A stretch of DNA of 64,000 nt from Lojkania enalia (taxonomy: Eukaryota; Ascomycota; Dothideomycetes; Pleosporales). The translations under genes were made by a program, and so were the position numbers. Shown here one piece after another: positions 22,312-35,559 of this stretch. The first letter of the stretch is position 1. Each line of letters opens with the position of its first letter. The stretch is taken from the NCBI GenBank assembly GCA_010094045.1, contig ML986597.1, forward strand, positions 337,154 through 401,153, given 5' to 3'. Under the pieces are notes generated by a model. It had not been told where the DNA came from. It saw nothing but the letters and a program-made list of their open reading frames with translations, and made no database searches.

Positions 22312-23009
22312 AGTTATTAGTCTAGCTTTATCTATCGTTAATATATAGTATAGTAATATATATAACGCGTTTCTTATCTAAATACTAGATTTTTAGTAAA
22401 GCTTTAGTTTCGAAACTAATAAAATACCTAATCTATCCTTATAATTAAAGAAGAGTTTTTTATCTATACTTTAGTAGATAAGTAATATAAACCTAACTAC
22501 TAAAAATCCGCTTAATATTAAAGTTTAGTTTAAGTTTATAAAATACTTCTTATAGTATTATTTTCTCTTTAAAAGCTTATAATAGTAATCTATTTTTAAT
22601 TTAGATTATATATAAGAAAGTTTTAACCTATAATATTTCTAATAAAGAAATATTTCTTATTACTTCTTTTATATATATACTAAATATCTTAGAAATTATT
22701 AATAAGACGTTATTTATTACTTCTTATAGTATTACTAATACTCGTTCTCTATTTATATAAAAACCTCTTTCTATAATACTATTTATATAGTATATATAGA
22801 GTACTAAGTTTTCTAGAGAGATTATATATTATTAGAACTAGTCCTAAAGTTCTCTATAAAGTAGAAACTTATTATTAAGTTAGTATACGTAAATTATTAT
22901 ATTATTCTATTTTTTAATAGTTTAGTAAAGGTGTTAAAAAACTTCTAGAATCTTATTTTTAGTTATATATCTTACTAACTAGATAAAATAAGTTGTATTA
23001 TCTATTATA
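22312..23009 (-). pseudogene. Copia A integrase segment
   Basis: 698 bp, the same length as Copia B 43806-44503, covering the C-terminal two-thirds of the copia integrase. It is heavily RIPed and ends in TTATA (23005-23009), the target duplication of Gypsy C. Confidence 0.87.
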
Positions 23010-23268
23010 TAATAGTATAGGTAAAATAATAGGTCCAAATATAGTATAAATCTACTTAAAGGTATATAAGAGTATATAGAGGATTAGGGACCTAGAAATT
23101 CTATTAATACTTATAGGTCTTATATAAAAGGATATAGAAAAACTATTAAGCTACTTATAAGGAAGTATACAACTATATACGGATGGGAAAAGGGGTAGAA
23201 CTAGGGGTAGGATAAGATAAGTAAAAAGATAAAGCTTTTTATAGAACGATTTCTTTACATTATTATAC
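23010..23268 (-). repeat. Gypsy C 3' LTR
   Basis: 259 bp matching 31754-32012. The minus-strand polypurine tract (RIPed, complement of TACCCCCCTCCTT) adjoins at 23269. The last few bases are uncertain because they are AT-simple. Confidence 0.85.
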
Positions 23269-24439
23269 TACCCCCCTCCTTATAGGCTAATAGTCCCTAT
23301 CTACACTAGTTCAGGAGGGAATTAGAGCTATTATAAATAGGTTCTAGTATAAAGAAATTTCTTTAAGGTATTTACTAATAAGAGCTAATATATACAGTTA
23401 TCTATAGAAATATGTTTATTAATATAATATTAAGTAAAGTTTTTATAGTAAGTATAATTAACCTATATATTAGCTAGTAACTACTATTATAATAGTTTAT
23501 TAATATTGCAATTTTATCGCGTATAGTAATAAGCGTTTACTAGTTTTAGTATATTACTAGGTCGCTGTTAACTAAACTTCCTTAACTAAATAATAACTTC
23601 TACTCTATACGTATTATTATATATTCCTAGAACCGTTAATTATTAAAGTATTATTAACGCCTTATAGAAAAAAAATTAATTAATATACTACTCTATCCGC
23701 CTTTTAGAGCCTCTTTAGAGGCCTTCTAGGTTATCTACTTTCGGGCTATATATATACTCGCCTGCGGGTAATATATAATATTTTCCTTTCGGTCTTTAAG
23801 ATTAAAAAAATGCGAGTATTATACCTTATAAAATAAAAAGTATAACCCTATATAAATCGTATCTAATACTAGTAGAGTATTTATTACTAACGCACTTATA
23901 GATCTCCTCCTATTATAAGGAGGAGTTTCTAGTCCTTTAGGGCTATCTTAAATTATAAGCAGCAGCCTAATACGTAGGGGATAAGAAGGATAAAAAGGTA
24001 GCCTTTAAGGCTGTTTTAGAGTCCGCTTATAGTCTAGCGCTTATAGCCTAGGTTGTAAAGAGTTAGAAAGATAGCCTTCTTATAGCTAGTATCTAGGTAG
24101 CTTTATTCTACTAGGGTACTAAGTTGCTCTGTCGGGTTTCAGCCCTAGAGGCTCTAATATCTAGCCTTTAGGCTGATATCGCGGCGCTCTTAGGCGGTTA
24201 AGAACGAGGTAGGAGAGGTTTAAAGGGAGTCTAGAGGGAAGGAAAGAGAAGGAAAGTAGAGAAGAAGAGGACTAGGGAGGTATCCGATAGCCTACTATTA
24301 GACCCTCCAGATTCTATAGAGGAGTAATTTCGGGCCTATACTTTAATTTTTAAAAATCTACTACTTAACTCTTATATATTATCGTCTACCAGGTAATTTA
24401 TATTCTCTATACTATTCTTATATATCTTAATCTATTTGG

Positions 24440-24610
24440 TTAGGGCTTTTAGGGGTCCTAGGCGATTTAGATACTTATTATAAAAAGCTCTTAGCTTATA
24501 AGGCGAACCTATAAAGTTTAAGGCTTTATACTAGATTAGGTTGGGATTATATCCTACCCATTTCACACGGTATTTAAGGGTCTTATAATACAACTTACTA
24601 GCTAGTATTT
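24440..24610 (-). pseudogene. Gypsy C chromodomain
   Basis: The minus-strand translation reads KYRVKWVGYNPNLI*YKALNF, then GSPYKLRAFYNKYLNRLGP. It matches the chromodomain core (strand, W, GY, W at the stop, final helix). Confidence 0.78.
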
Positions 24611-24899
24611 CCTCAACCTCCTACTCTTCTACCCTATTAATAGCGATAGCGGGTGGTTTCGGAGCTTCTTATCTAGGTAGAGGGTCCTAGGGGTTCTTAT
24701 ATAGCAGGTTTAGTACGAAGATATTATATATACTCGACCCTAGGGGTAGCTATAAGTGGTATAAGTTTCTAACCTACTCTAGTACTTTAAAAGAGCCCTC
24801 CTATTAATCAGATAGCTTTCGGCTCAGTCTCTAGACCACAAGGTTCTTAGTATTTAAGTAGACTATATTACCAATCTACTAATTAATCGGTTACTAGTA

Positions 24900-25900
24900 A
24901 TGGTTAATAATAGATTATATACGATCTTAAGCCTTCTTAATATTAGCCTTTACAGTTTCTTAGGCTATATATATATAAATCGCTAAAACTAAGGCGTCTT
25001 TACAATTTAATTTATCTGTCGCGGTAATAGGGTTAATAGAATATTTCCAATTCCAACTCTAACAGGGCTCGAATCCGTATAAGATCTAATATAGGGATAT
25101 TCTAATAGTCGTATAGGGTAGAGTCGCTTATACTCAATCGATTATAGGTAATAGAGAACTCTAGTTGTCCTAGTAGAAGGATACGAAAGAATGCAGTCTC
25201 TGATCGATATACTTGTTTATAATCTCCGTCTATCTGTTAGTCTCTTTATAATAAGTAGTAGATAGTTTAATCTTTACGCCTAAGATATAATAGAATTCGG
25301 ACTAGAAACTGGATATAAACTGAGGTCCTTAGTCTAAAATAATAGTTTTAGGTGTATAGCTAAAGCGGTATATCTATTAAATAAATAATTCGGCTATTCC
25401 CCTTACGTTAATTATATAATAGTAGGGAATAGATATAGCTTATTTAGATAGGCGATCGATTACTACTATAATCTAATTATATCCAGACTTATCTATAGGG
25501 AAATCCTTAAAGTTAATATATAGGTACTGTATTAGTTAATTTAGTATAAGAAGTAGGTGGATAAAACCTGGGGTTCGGGTTTGTATTAGATAAGCTTTAT
25601 AGTATAGGATGTAATTCCGTATATATCGTTTACAAATAGCCTTTATACCCTTCTAGTAGTACTTCTAGGATAGTAACTAATAGGTTTTAATAGCACTTAG
25701 GTGTGCGGAGGATACTTGGTTATAAACCTCTTATATAAGTCGCGTATAAAGGCCTGAATCTAATAGAATATATAAGTAATTATCGTAGAGGAGTAGTCTA
25801 TTCTCTATCCGATACTTATAGGGTAGAAGTATACATTCCTGCGTAAAGGAGGCTCGGTTTTTTTATAGTAATACGTCGATTAACTCTAAAGAGTCTAGTA
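24900..25900 (-). pseudogene. Gypsy C integrase (RIPed)
   Basis: Near 25300-25345 the minus strand reads PKTIILD*GPQFISSF, equivalent to the VSDRGPQFIS block of the DDE core, with R changed to a stop. Zinc-binding residues further upstream (25,600-25,900) are too mutated to place. Assigned by motif and position between RNase H and chromodomain. Confidence 0.72.
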
Positions 25901-25949
25901 ATATAACCTACTCCTAACCTTTAATAATATTTAGTATAGCCGCTTAAGC

Positions 25950-27350
25950 TGTTATTTAGGTAATATAGAACTAGGCTAATTCAGTATTAATTCGGGGGTG
26001 AAGTTGATGCGGTCTAAATAGAACTCTCGACTAGTTGTTAGTTTAAGCCGCTTTTAAGTTTTCTATATCTTATTCGCAACAACTGAGGATGTCTACTCTA
26101 GTATTATTCTTATCTAGGGTATACTCGATTCGGAACTAATACTAAGCTAATTCCTCGGTCTAATAAATTTAACAAGTATTAAGTACCTTTATAGTTATAA
26201 AATATTCGAGTAAGTAATAATTAGTATATACTAGAGTCCTAGTAGCTACTAAAATAAGTTCTACCCTCTATTACTTAAACGCAGTAATAATTGCGAACAG
26301 TTTCTTATTATAGATTTCCTAGTTTAGTTCTAAACTAGATAGAACTTTACTATAGAACGCTATAGGGTACTATTTTCCGTCGGGATGTTTCTATAATAAT
26401 ACTCCTACAACTACTCTATTAGAGGCATCGATTTCCATTTTTATTTCTAACGTAGGGTTAAAGTAGTAGAGAGTAGGTATACTTAATAGGGCTGACTTTA
26501 ATTTCTTAAAAGTAATATTACATTCTAAAGTCTATACGAAAGGGGTTATAAGGCTCTATAGTACGATAATTAGCTTTGCGACATGCGAGAATTCCGGTAT
26601 AAACTATCGATAGAATCTAGTAAAACCTAAGAAAGATTTCACACCCGTTACGGTAGTAGGTAGCTGCTAGTTACACAGTACTTCTACCTTCTCTAGGTTA
26701 ACCTTAAGGCCTTTATTTAAGAGGATATAGCTAAGGTATTTAGTTCGGGTAATATAGAATTCGCTCTTCTTAATATTAACTTATAACCCTACTTAACGTA
26801 ATCTCTTAAGAACTTTCTTAACGTAGATAGCGTATATCGCCTCGTCTTTAGAGTAGATAAGGATATTATCTAGGTAAGTAATATAGAAGTTATCTAGGTA
26901 GTCGATTAGTACGTCGTTTATATAGCACTAATAAGTTACTAGGCCGTTATATAATCTAAAAGGTAGAACTTTATACTTATAGATTCTGTATTAAGTTTAA
27001 AAGATAGTATATTTCTTAGAACTAGGGTCTATTTTAATCTTATTAAAAGCCGCGTAAATATTAAACTTAGTAAAAATTACTACCTTAGTAGGCCTAGATA
27101 AAAGTTTATCTATATACGGTATCGGATATATATTTTTATAGATAAGAGCGTTAAGTTTACAATAATCTATATAGATACGCAGGTTACTATTAGGTTTATA
27201 GATATAAAGGATTAGAAATATAAAAGAGCTTAGACTCTACTTAATATACCTATTCTATAGATTATCTATAATATATTTTTTAGTTACCTCTAGCTCCTTA
27301 ATATTCTACTTATATAACGGGCTGTAACTATTAGAGAGAGATTCTATAAG
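25950..27350 (-). pseudogene. Gypsy C RNase H and reverse transcriptase (RIPed)
   Basis: Near 26855-26910 the minus strand reads FYITYLDNILIYSKDE, the YLDDILIYS catalytic box with the second D changed to N. RNase H follows towards 25,950. Both are full of stops. Confidence 0.78.
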
Positions 27351-27780
27351 AATAATCTTATAATTATAAGAGCGGTATTCTAGCAATTAATAAGCTACAG
27401 TTTTACTAAATATATCCTAATACCTATAGTATTTAGATAGCAATCGGAGATTTACTAGTACTTTATTTTCAGCCTTATCTTCTAGCTCTAGGGCTTACTT
27501 ATCTTTAATTAGCTGCTCGATTTTGTATAGAGACGTGGAGAAAAACTCGTTCTCTTTCCTCTTTATATTAAAGTAGAAAGTATTAGCTGTAATAAGAGTA
27601 ATAATAGAAGAATAGGTTTTCTTTAGATCAGATTCGGACTTTATTATATACGGGTATACGGGAGCTCTAAACTTATTTAGACTATAGGTTATAGAAGATT
27701 AATATAGTTTTAGCAGTTTTAGTAGACCCTTAATATAATAGATAGTCGGATTATAGAACTACTAATACTAGTTCTTTTCC

Positions 27781-29620
27781 TATAGAGCGTCGCGTTGCTA
27801 AATATCTAGCTCTACCTCCTTATTACATATTAGTTAAGTTAATTATATAAGAAGAGGAGGTAATAGATTATAAGTAGTAGGATACTTAGAAGGCTATATA
27901 ATCTAATTCTTATCCGTATCTAGCTAGAGTTAAAAGTAATATAACTATTTAATACTAATAATATAATCCTAAATATCTAAGTCTATAATAATAAATAGGT
28001 AGTTTTAAATAGTTCTTCTATTAATTTGCAGGTATAAGTAGATATACTAATTAACTAGGGTTTAGATTCGGTTCTAAAAACCTTTAATAGTAATTTTAAA
28101 GGGTAAATACTATATTAATATATATAGAGCTTAGAAGAGCGATTTAACTACTATAGAATTAAGGAATAAAAAGCCTTAGGTGCTTATATTAATAAGGGCG
28201 TTTAGTTGTACACCAACACCTTTTAAATATAGAATAGTAGAGATTTAGAAGTATTTTCCTCTAAATAAATACGATAAATTAATATTTAATAAGTTATATC
28301 TACTTAAGTCTAAGATAGAGAGTTTTTTTAGACGTCTCTATTTTCTACCTAAAAACTATCTAGGTAGTACTCGTTTACGTTTAAAAACTCTTCTTCTTTA
28401 ATCTCCTCTTATTTAACTTTTATTTCTTATATTTTAAAGACTATATATTTATTCGTAAAGTATTCTAGTTTACTATAGTTATAGTAATTATCTAGAGTTA
28501 TATACCTTTAAGTACAGAAGTCTTATTAGGTTATTAGGGAGCGATTATAGTAGAACGAGGTATTAATACTAGGGTGGATTAAGGTAGTATTAGATTATAG
28601 GTTACTTTAGATAAACTTTTAAAAGCCTTCTAATACCGCTTTAAATTTATTTTAGCTATAATCTATAGGCTAATAGTTCATTCTAAAAGGTTAAGAACGC
28701 TTTTTCTTTCTATATCGTAGGCTGTTAAATAGACGACTATAGTATTAAAGAAGCCTTTCTATATAAGCTTAAAGCTAAAGTTTAGTATCTTTAGGCTAGA
28801 GAGAATTTTATCCTATAAGTAGAAGAACTACTTAGATTAGGATACGGATCCCCTAATAGCTGTACTAATAAAGTAAGTTTTAAAAGTTGGGAACGCTTCT
28901 CCCTTATTTATCCTTAAGACCTAAAACGCCTGTTATACCTCTATCTTTTTATTACCTATAATAAAATATAATTATAGAAGTAAAATTATTTCTTTAGTAT
29001 TTTTAAACTAATACTAGTCTAATTTAGCTAGGTATTTTAGCTCTAGATACCTTTTTATAGTACTAGAAGTATATCCCTATACTAATGCTATATATATACA
29101 TTTTATCTAATAGTAATCTATATTAATCTTAAGTTAGTCTAGAATTAAAGCTTACTATTATTTAAATATAGGTTTATTACTATCTATAAAACTTTCGATC
29201 TTAGGTATATATTTAGTAAAGTAGGTTTAAGAAGGTTTAAGGGTAGTTAAGAGGTTTCTTACTAGAAGAGTTATAAAAGTTTCTTAGTATATTATTAGTA
29301 CTAATTCAGTAGTTTATAAAGGTTAATTAAGACTAACAGTTTTCTATTATATTAAGCGTATAATCTCCTCTTATAAAATTGTAATTTATTCCTTAAGAGT
29401 TAGTTTACTTTAATTTCCCTCTAAATTAGATAGGTTCTTTACTACCAGCCCTATAAAAAGGGGTCCGCCTATTATAGGGCCCCTTATAGGAGGTAACAGT
29501 TGTTTTATATATATAGATAGAAGTTTACTCTTATTATAACTTACGCGTATATTAATTCTAGTATAGGAATTAGAAGGTAAATTATAGTTAGATATCGGCG
29601 GTTACCTCTAATTCTAATAG
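27781..29620. repeat. First copy of a 1,840-bp direct repeat next to the gap
   Basis: Same length and almost identical to 29631-31470. I noted three differences by eye, all C/T or G/A (for example GGCTAGAGAGAATTTT against AGCTAGAGAGAATCTT). It ends exactly at the first N. Confidence 0.95.
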
Positions 29621-29630
29621 NNNNNNNNNN
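29621..29630. other. Assembly gap (10 N)
   Basis: Ten undetermined bases. The sequence after the gap restarts at the base equivalent to 27781, so contig ends seem to overlap rather than to be separated. Confidence 0.99.
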
Positions 29631-31470
29631 TATAGAGCGTCGCGTTGCTAAATATCTAGCTCTACCTCCTTATTACATATTAGTTAAGTTAATTATATAA
29701 GAAGAGGAGGTAATAGATTATAAGTAGTAGGATACTTAGAAGGCTATATAATCTAATTCTTATCCGTATCTAGCTAGAGTTAAAAGTAATATAACTATTT
29801 AATACTAATAATATAATCCTAAATATCTAAGTCTATAATAATAAATAGGTAGTTTTAAATAGTTCTTCTATTAATTTGCAGGTATAAGTAGATATACTAA
29901 TTAACTAGGGTTTAGATTCGGTTCTAAAAACCTTTAATAGTAATTTTAAAGGGTAAATACTATATTAATATATATAGAGCTTAGAAGAGCGATTTAACTA
30001 CTATAGAATTAAGGAATAAAAAGCCTTAGGTGCTTATATTAATAAGGGCGTTTAGTTGTACACCAACACCTTTTAAATATAGAATAGTAGAGATTTAGAA
30101 GTATTTTCCTCTAAATAAATACGATAAATTAATATTTAATAAGTTATATCTACTTAAGTCTAAGATAGAGAGTTTTTTTAGACGTCTCTATTTTCTACCT
30201 AAAAACTATCTAGGTAGTACTCGTTTACGTTTAAAAACTCTTCTTCTTTAATCTCCTCTTATTTAACTTTTATTTCTTATATTTTAAAGACTATATATTT
30301 ATTCGTAAAGTATTCTAGTTTACTATAGTTATAGTAATTATCTAGAGTTATATACCTTTAAGTACAGAAGTCTTATTAGGTTATTAGGGAGCGATTATAG
30401 TAGAACGAGGTATTAATACTAGGGTGGATTAAGGTAGTATTAGATTATAGGTTACTTTAGATAAACTTTTAAAAGCCTTCTAATACCGCTTTAAATTTAT
30501 TTTAGCTATAATCTATAGGCTAATAGTTCATTCTAAAAGGTTAAGAACGCTTTTTCTTTCTATATCGTAGGCTGTTAAATAGACGACTATAGTATTAAAG
30601 AAGCCTTTCTATATAAGCTTAAAGCTAAAGTTTAGTATCTTTAAGCTAGAGAGAATCTTATCCTATAAGTAGAAGAACTACTTAGATTAGGATACGGATC
30701 CCCTAATAGCTGTACTAATAAAGTAAGTTTTAAAAGTTGGGAACGCTTCTCCCTTATTTATCCTTAAGACCTAAAACGCCTGTTATACCTCTATCTTTTT
30801 ATTACCTATAATAAAATATAATTATAGAAGTAAAATTATTTCTTTAGTATTTTTAAACTAATACTAGTCTAATTTAGCTAGGTATTTTAGCTCTAGATAC
30901 CTTTTTATAGTACTAGAAGTATATCCCTATACTAATGCTATATATATACATTTTATCTAATAGTAATCTATATTAATCTTAAGTTAGTCTAGAATTAAAG
31001 CTTACTATTATTTAAATATAGGTTTATTACTATCTATAAAACTTTCGATCTTAGGTATATATTTAGTAAAGTAGGTTTAAGAAGGTTTAAGGGTAGTTAA
31101 GAGGTTTCTTACTAGAAGAGTTATAAAAGTTTCTTAGTATATTATTAGTACTAATTCAGTAGTTTATAAAGGTTAATTAAGACTAACAGTTTTCTATTAT
31201 ATTAAGCGTGTAATCTCCTCTTATAAAATTGTAATTTATTCCTTAAGAGTTAGTTTACTTTAATTTCCCTCTAAATTAGATAGGTTCTTTACTACCAGCC
31301 CTATAAAAAGGGGTCCGCCTATTATAGGGCCCCTTATAGGAGGTAACAGTTGTTTTATATATATAGATAGAAGTTTACTCTTATTATAACTTACGCGTAT
31401 ATTAATTCTAGTATAGGAATTAGAAGGTAAATTATAGTTAGATATCGGCGGTTACCTCTAATTCTAATAG
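29631..31470. repeat. Second copy of the 1,840-bp direct repeat
   Basis: It begins directly after the Ns and runs to the position equivalent to 29620, after which Gypsy C continues into its 5' part. Confidence 0.95.
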
Positions 31471-31753
31471 GTTATTAGTAGTCTCTAAGTTTCTACCTAA
31501 GCGTACTCTACGCAGCTTTTTTAAAAACAATCCTAATTATAGGAGATAGGAAGTTCTAAATTTAAAAACTTTAATTAATAAAAAGTTTCTAAAATCCTAT
31601 CTAGATAACTAAATAATTTAATATAATAGTATATAAGTATTATAATCTAAACTAAATTAGGTATATTTTAGACTTAGATATATTTAAATAAATAATTAAT
31701 ACGATATTATTAAAGAGGCTATTATTAATAGTATTAAATTTTTCTATATAATA

Positions 31754-32012
31754 TAATAGTATAGATAAGATAATAGGTCTAAATATAATATAAATCTACT
31801 TAGAGGTATATAAAAGTATATAGAAGATTAGAAACCTAGAAATTCTATTAACACCTATAGGCCTTATATAAAAGGATATAGAAAAACTACCGAGCTACTT
31901 ATAAGGGAGTATATAACTATATACGAATGGGAAAAGAGGTAGAACCGGGGGTAGAATAAGATAAGTAAAAAGATAAAGCTTTTCGTAGAACGATTTCTTT
32001 ATATTATTATAT
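31754..32012 (-). repeat. Gypsy C 5' LTR
   Basis: 259 bp, partner of 23010-23268. I cannot recognise a primer-binding site in the adjacent AT-rich sequence. Confidence 0.85.
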
Positions 32013-32018
32013 ATTATA

Positions 32019-34140
32019 GTTAAAATATATACTATATTATCTTATATATTAACTAGATATAGTTCCTATATATTTATATATATTATTTCTTCTAGATTTA
32101 TAGTTTTTTAAGTTGCTAGATCTCTAGAGATTTTATTTACTACTTTAATAGTAGTATAGATAGGATAGATAGTATCTAATTTTACCTATAATTGTTTATT
32201 AGTTAAATTAATACTATTACTTACTTTAAGAAGATCTTTTAAGCTCTAAACGCTAAAATATTCTATTTATCTATACTATTTCTAAACTAAGTTATTATAA
32301 TTAAATAGAGATATAATAAAAGGTAACTAAACTCCTAATAAAAGTTGTTAGTTTAGAGTTCGCGTAGAATCTTCTTCTACTACTTTTATATTTCTTATAC
32401 TATTTACTTATAATAAAATTAGTTCCTTTTAACTTAGTTAGAGGTTATTTAGATATTTTAGTAGATTAATTTATAGGTAAGAGAGTCTATTAATTAAGCT
32501 AGTATAACTAATTTTAAAACTTTTAGTAGTTCTAATAAATATTTCTTTAATCCCCTAAACTTTTATAAACTTTACTTTTTTAGCAATTTAAAAGAGTAAT
32601 AAAATATTATATTTAGCGTTTTAAGTATAAACTATATTATATAACTTTAGTTTAACTAGTTTATTACTATTAGTAGTTAGCTAGAGGAATATAGTTCTAA
32701 CTCCTTTAATATATAAGCTACTATTATTTATAGTTCTAATAGTATATATTATTTTCTAGAATTTAGAAAACTATACTTTATTATTTATAATATAGATATT
32801 TATACCTAAGTTAATAATCTACTTAAAGTTTTATTCTACTATATTATTTTTAAGTAATATTATCGTTTATAAATTAAGACTATTTATAAGTTATAGCTTT
32901 TCTAGATATAAAAAGTTATCTAGATTATTATATTCTAAAATATTAGTTTTATTCTTTATAGAGGAATTTTTATTTAAGTTTATTATTTTATTATTTAATC
33001 TAATATTTATATATATTACTTCCTATTTATTATAGTAGAATATAGTAGTAGTTATAATTCTACTAGAGTACTTAGGACTATATTATAACTAAAGTTTAGA
33101 GTAATCTTTAAATCTTATATTTTAGATAGTATTAATCTATCTTTTAAACTATTTTAAAACTTCCTTATATTTATTAAATTTATTCTCTCTAAGTTTAAGG
33201 TATATAATCTAGTATTCTAATTTATTATAGGTGCCCTATTTATTATATTCTTTATAGAGTTATTAGTCTTTTCTTTTTCTTCCCTTATTCTTTACTATAC
33301 TCTCTTTATTATCCTTTTCTAACGCTAGTTATACCTCTACTCCTAAAAGATATCTATAAAGAGTTACTAGGTTATATAGAAGGGTAGCTATTCTAGTTAA
33401 AAAGTTCTAAATATCTAAGAATCTATTAAAATAGTTTAGTAGAGAGCGTATAATCTTTAATATAAGTTGTTTATTATTAAAGTACTTTTAAAATTAATAA
33501 TATCTTATTATAAGGTTTTAAGAATATTAATAAGATTAAATACTAATCTCTTAAACTTAAGTTATTTAATTTTTCCTAGAGTTATATTTAAAGCGTAAAT
33601 GTTATTTATCTTATAGAGTCTCTTAAACTTCTCTATTACCTACTATAGGTTCTCTTTATCTTTAATATATTCTCGAAGGGCTGTATTAATAGTAGTAGAT
33701 AGGAGGCTTTATATATATTAAAGACGTTTCTACTATTTTTTATATTTGTTAAGATTGAGCTTATAGAATTAGATAATAAAACTTAGCTAATTACTTATTT
33801 AAGCCTTTATACTACTACTAGTTAGGTTAGCGTCTTTACTATTTAATTTTTTAGCTGGTTTAGCTTAAGTTAAAATACTAGAAAAGGTTAGTTACATTAG
33901 CTTATTTTAGATAGTCTCTTCTCTAGTAAGAATATTCTAGATATTATTTACCTTAGTAATAAACTTTAGATCGCGCTTTTATATAAGGTAATTTTCCTAG
34001 CTTTAAAATACTTCGATCTATATTTTAATAGATTTATTAGTAAGTTTAATACTAGCTATAACTATAAAAGTTTAACTTTTTAAAAACTATATTTAAACTA
34101 TTACTAAAAGAGTATAATATATATAACTAGGCTTATAACT
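32019..34140 (-). pseudogene. Copia A gag, protease and integrase N-terminal segment
   Basis: 2,122 bp against 2,123 bp in Copia B (44504-46626), the only length difference between the two copies. It holds the 5' part of gag-pol, with gag, the DSGA protease region and the start of integrase recognisable only by alignment to Copia B. No open frame survives. Confidence 0.87.
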
Positions 34141-34310
34141 AGTTAAAAATATAATTCTTTAAGTATATTAATTAGCCTATAAGCTTCTAGGGACTTATAT
34201 ATATATATATTATTCCAGCCTCTATAGGTAGACAAGCTATAGACTCTATTATAGCGTATATACCTAATAGGTATATATACCACCTTATTACGTGCTATTC
34301 AGAAACAACT
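34141..34310 (-). repeat. Copia A 5' LTR (right)
   Basis: 170 bp, strongly RIPed, same boundaries as the Copia B 5' LTR. The adjacent sequence to its left (RIPed form of GGGCTCATAACC) is the degraded primer-binding site. Confidence 0.92.
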
Positions 34311-35500
34311 CCTTATAGAAGACCTGCCTACGGAAGATTCTATACTTCTATTATCTTACTATTAATAAGAATATATACTTATCGTTTTATATAGAAGTTC
34401 TATACCTACTATATAATCTTCTCCGGGATCTGTTGCTGCCGCAATCTTCTAATCTCTAGCTTAATAGCTATATTATTATATACTCCCTTAACATCGAATA
34501 AAACTAGTAATAATATCTTCTTTCCGCGCTAAGCTTTAAATATATTCTTATAGAGGTACGATAGTATATATATTATTACCCTCTACTTCTACGCGCTAAA
34601 GTATATCTTAGGTAAGAGACTGTACTCCTCTACTAGATATACTATCCTCTTAGCTACCAGCAACTTAAGCGCCTTGCCTAGTATTAGCAGTAGTAAGATT
34701 AGCTAGTAGTTGTTAGTTATTATATAGTCTTTTCTGTTTAGCTTCTATAGCAGTATAATCTTTACTACCTTCTACTCTTTTAGTATCTTTCCTAGTTCAA
34801 GAGATCTCGCGAATAGCTATATAATCTTATTATCTAGGACCGGCTACAGCTCTCTCTATACTCTTACTAGTAGGCCGTCTCTTCCTAGCGCCTTATCTAG
34901 GTTTACTCTAAAGACGGCTGCTTTTACCTTATACTTAGCTATCAGCTCGTAGTAGAGTTGATTATATATTATCAGCGTCTCCTTATACTCGCATAGCGGT
35001 AGGCTAGGGAAGAATACATAGAGCAGCTCTTGTCCTATCTCTTTATCCTCTATAGCAGTTCCACCCTCTTAGCTAGTCTTTTAGATTGGTGGTATTCTAG
35101 CAAATAAGCTACTTGCCTAGAAGTCCAGATATTTAGCTGCCTTCCACATATTATCGTTATTATTAAGAAATACTTCCTAGTATTGCTTACGGTGCCGTTG
35201 GATTATTCTATAAAAGAGTCTTTTTGCTCTTATTACTGTATTACGTAGTTCTATATCCTCTCTTCCTTACCGCCGCATTATACATACTCTATTTCTCCAG
35301 TACATATACGATATTCTCAGCGCCGTAAGGTCCTTACTCTACTATCGCTTTATAAACCGCGATAGTCTCGCCCTTAGACAGTATATCTCTACCACCTTAG
35401 TCGCCTACTGTATAAGCCGGCTAGCCATCTCCTTAATGTCTTCTGCTAGAAAGCCTACTTTCTTCTCTTGCTTAACCGTCTGTCGAATCTTATCTTACAG
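34311..35500 (-). pseudogene. LINE A reverse transcriptase, N-terminal half
   Basis: This corresponds to 46797-47980 in LINE B. It is interrupted within the PQGS motif by Copia A. It contains several stops, and the remaining half is at 639-1187. Confidence 0.82.
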
Positions 35501-35559
35501 CACGTTCTTAAACAGCAGCTTCTCCTAGCCTTCTTTCTCGTCTATATCCATGTGGAAGC

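Larger units (their letters stand above)
28400..31700 (-). pseudogene. Gypsy C gag region (duplicated across the assembly gap)
   Basis: On the minus strand near 28441-28500 (and again near 30291-30350) the sequence reads as a RIPed CCHC knuckle, YYNYSKLEYFTNKY, where Tyr stands at each Cys/His position. The upstream region should be gag, but no open frame survives. Coordinates include the duplicated 1,840 bp, so the real gag is shorter. Confidence 0.6.
23010..32012 (-). mobile_element. Gypsy C, chromodomain gypsy-type LTR retrotransposon (contains an assembly gap)
   Basis: Two 259-bp LTRs (23010-23268, 31754-32012) and the duplication TTATA (23005-23009, 32014-32018) define the element. On the minus strand it has gag, protease/reverse transcriptase, RNase H, integrase and chromodomain. 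It is extremely AT-rich and has almost no open segments. Its interior holds ten Ns flanked by two copies of one 1,840-bp sequence; if this is an unmerged overlap the true element is about 7.15 kb. Confidence 0.88.
1188..34310 (-). mobile_element. Copia A, copia-type LTR retrotransposon with six nested insertions
   Basis: This heavily RIPed copy of the Copia B family is inserted in LINE A. Its 170-bp LTRs are at 1188-1357 and 34141-34310; the 5-bp duplication CCTTG is at 1183-1187 and, mutated to CCTTA, at 34311-34315. Body segments match Copia B in order: 1358-1521, 3396-4236 (inverted), 6111-7243, 13208-14098, 15266-15796, 22312-23009 and 32019-34140. Removing the six insertions and their target duplications leaves 6,720 bp; Copia B is 6,721 bp. 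All coding segments are broken by many TAA/TAG stops. Confidence 0.93.

Noticed and set aside
27781..31470. Possible biological tandem duplication in Gypsy C
   Set aside because: The repeat edge coincides exactly with a run of Ns, which points to an unmerged assembly overlap.
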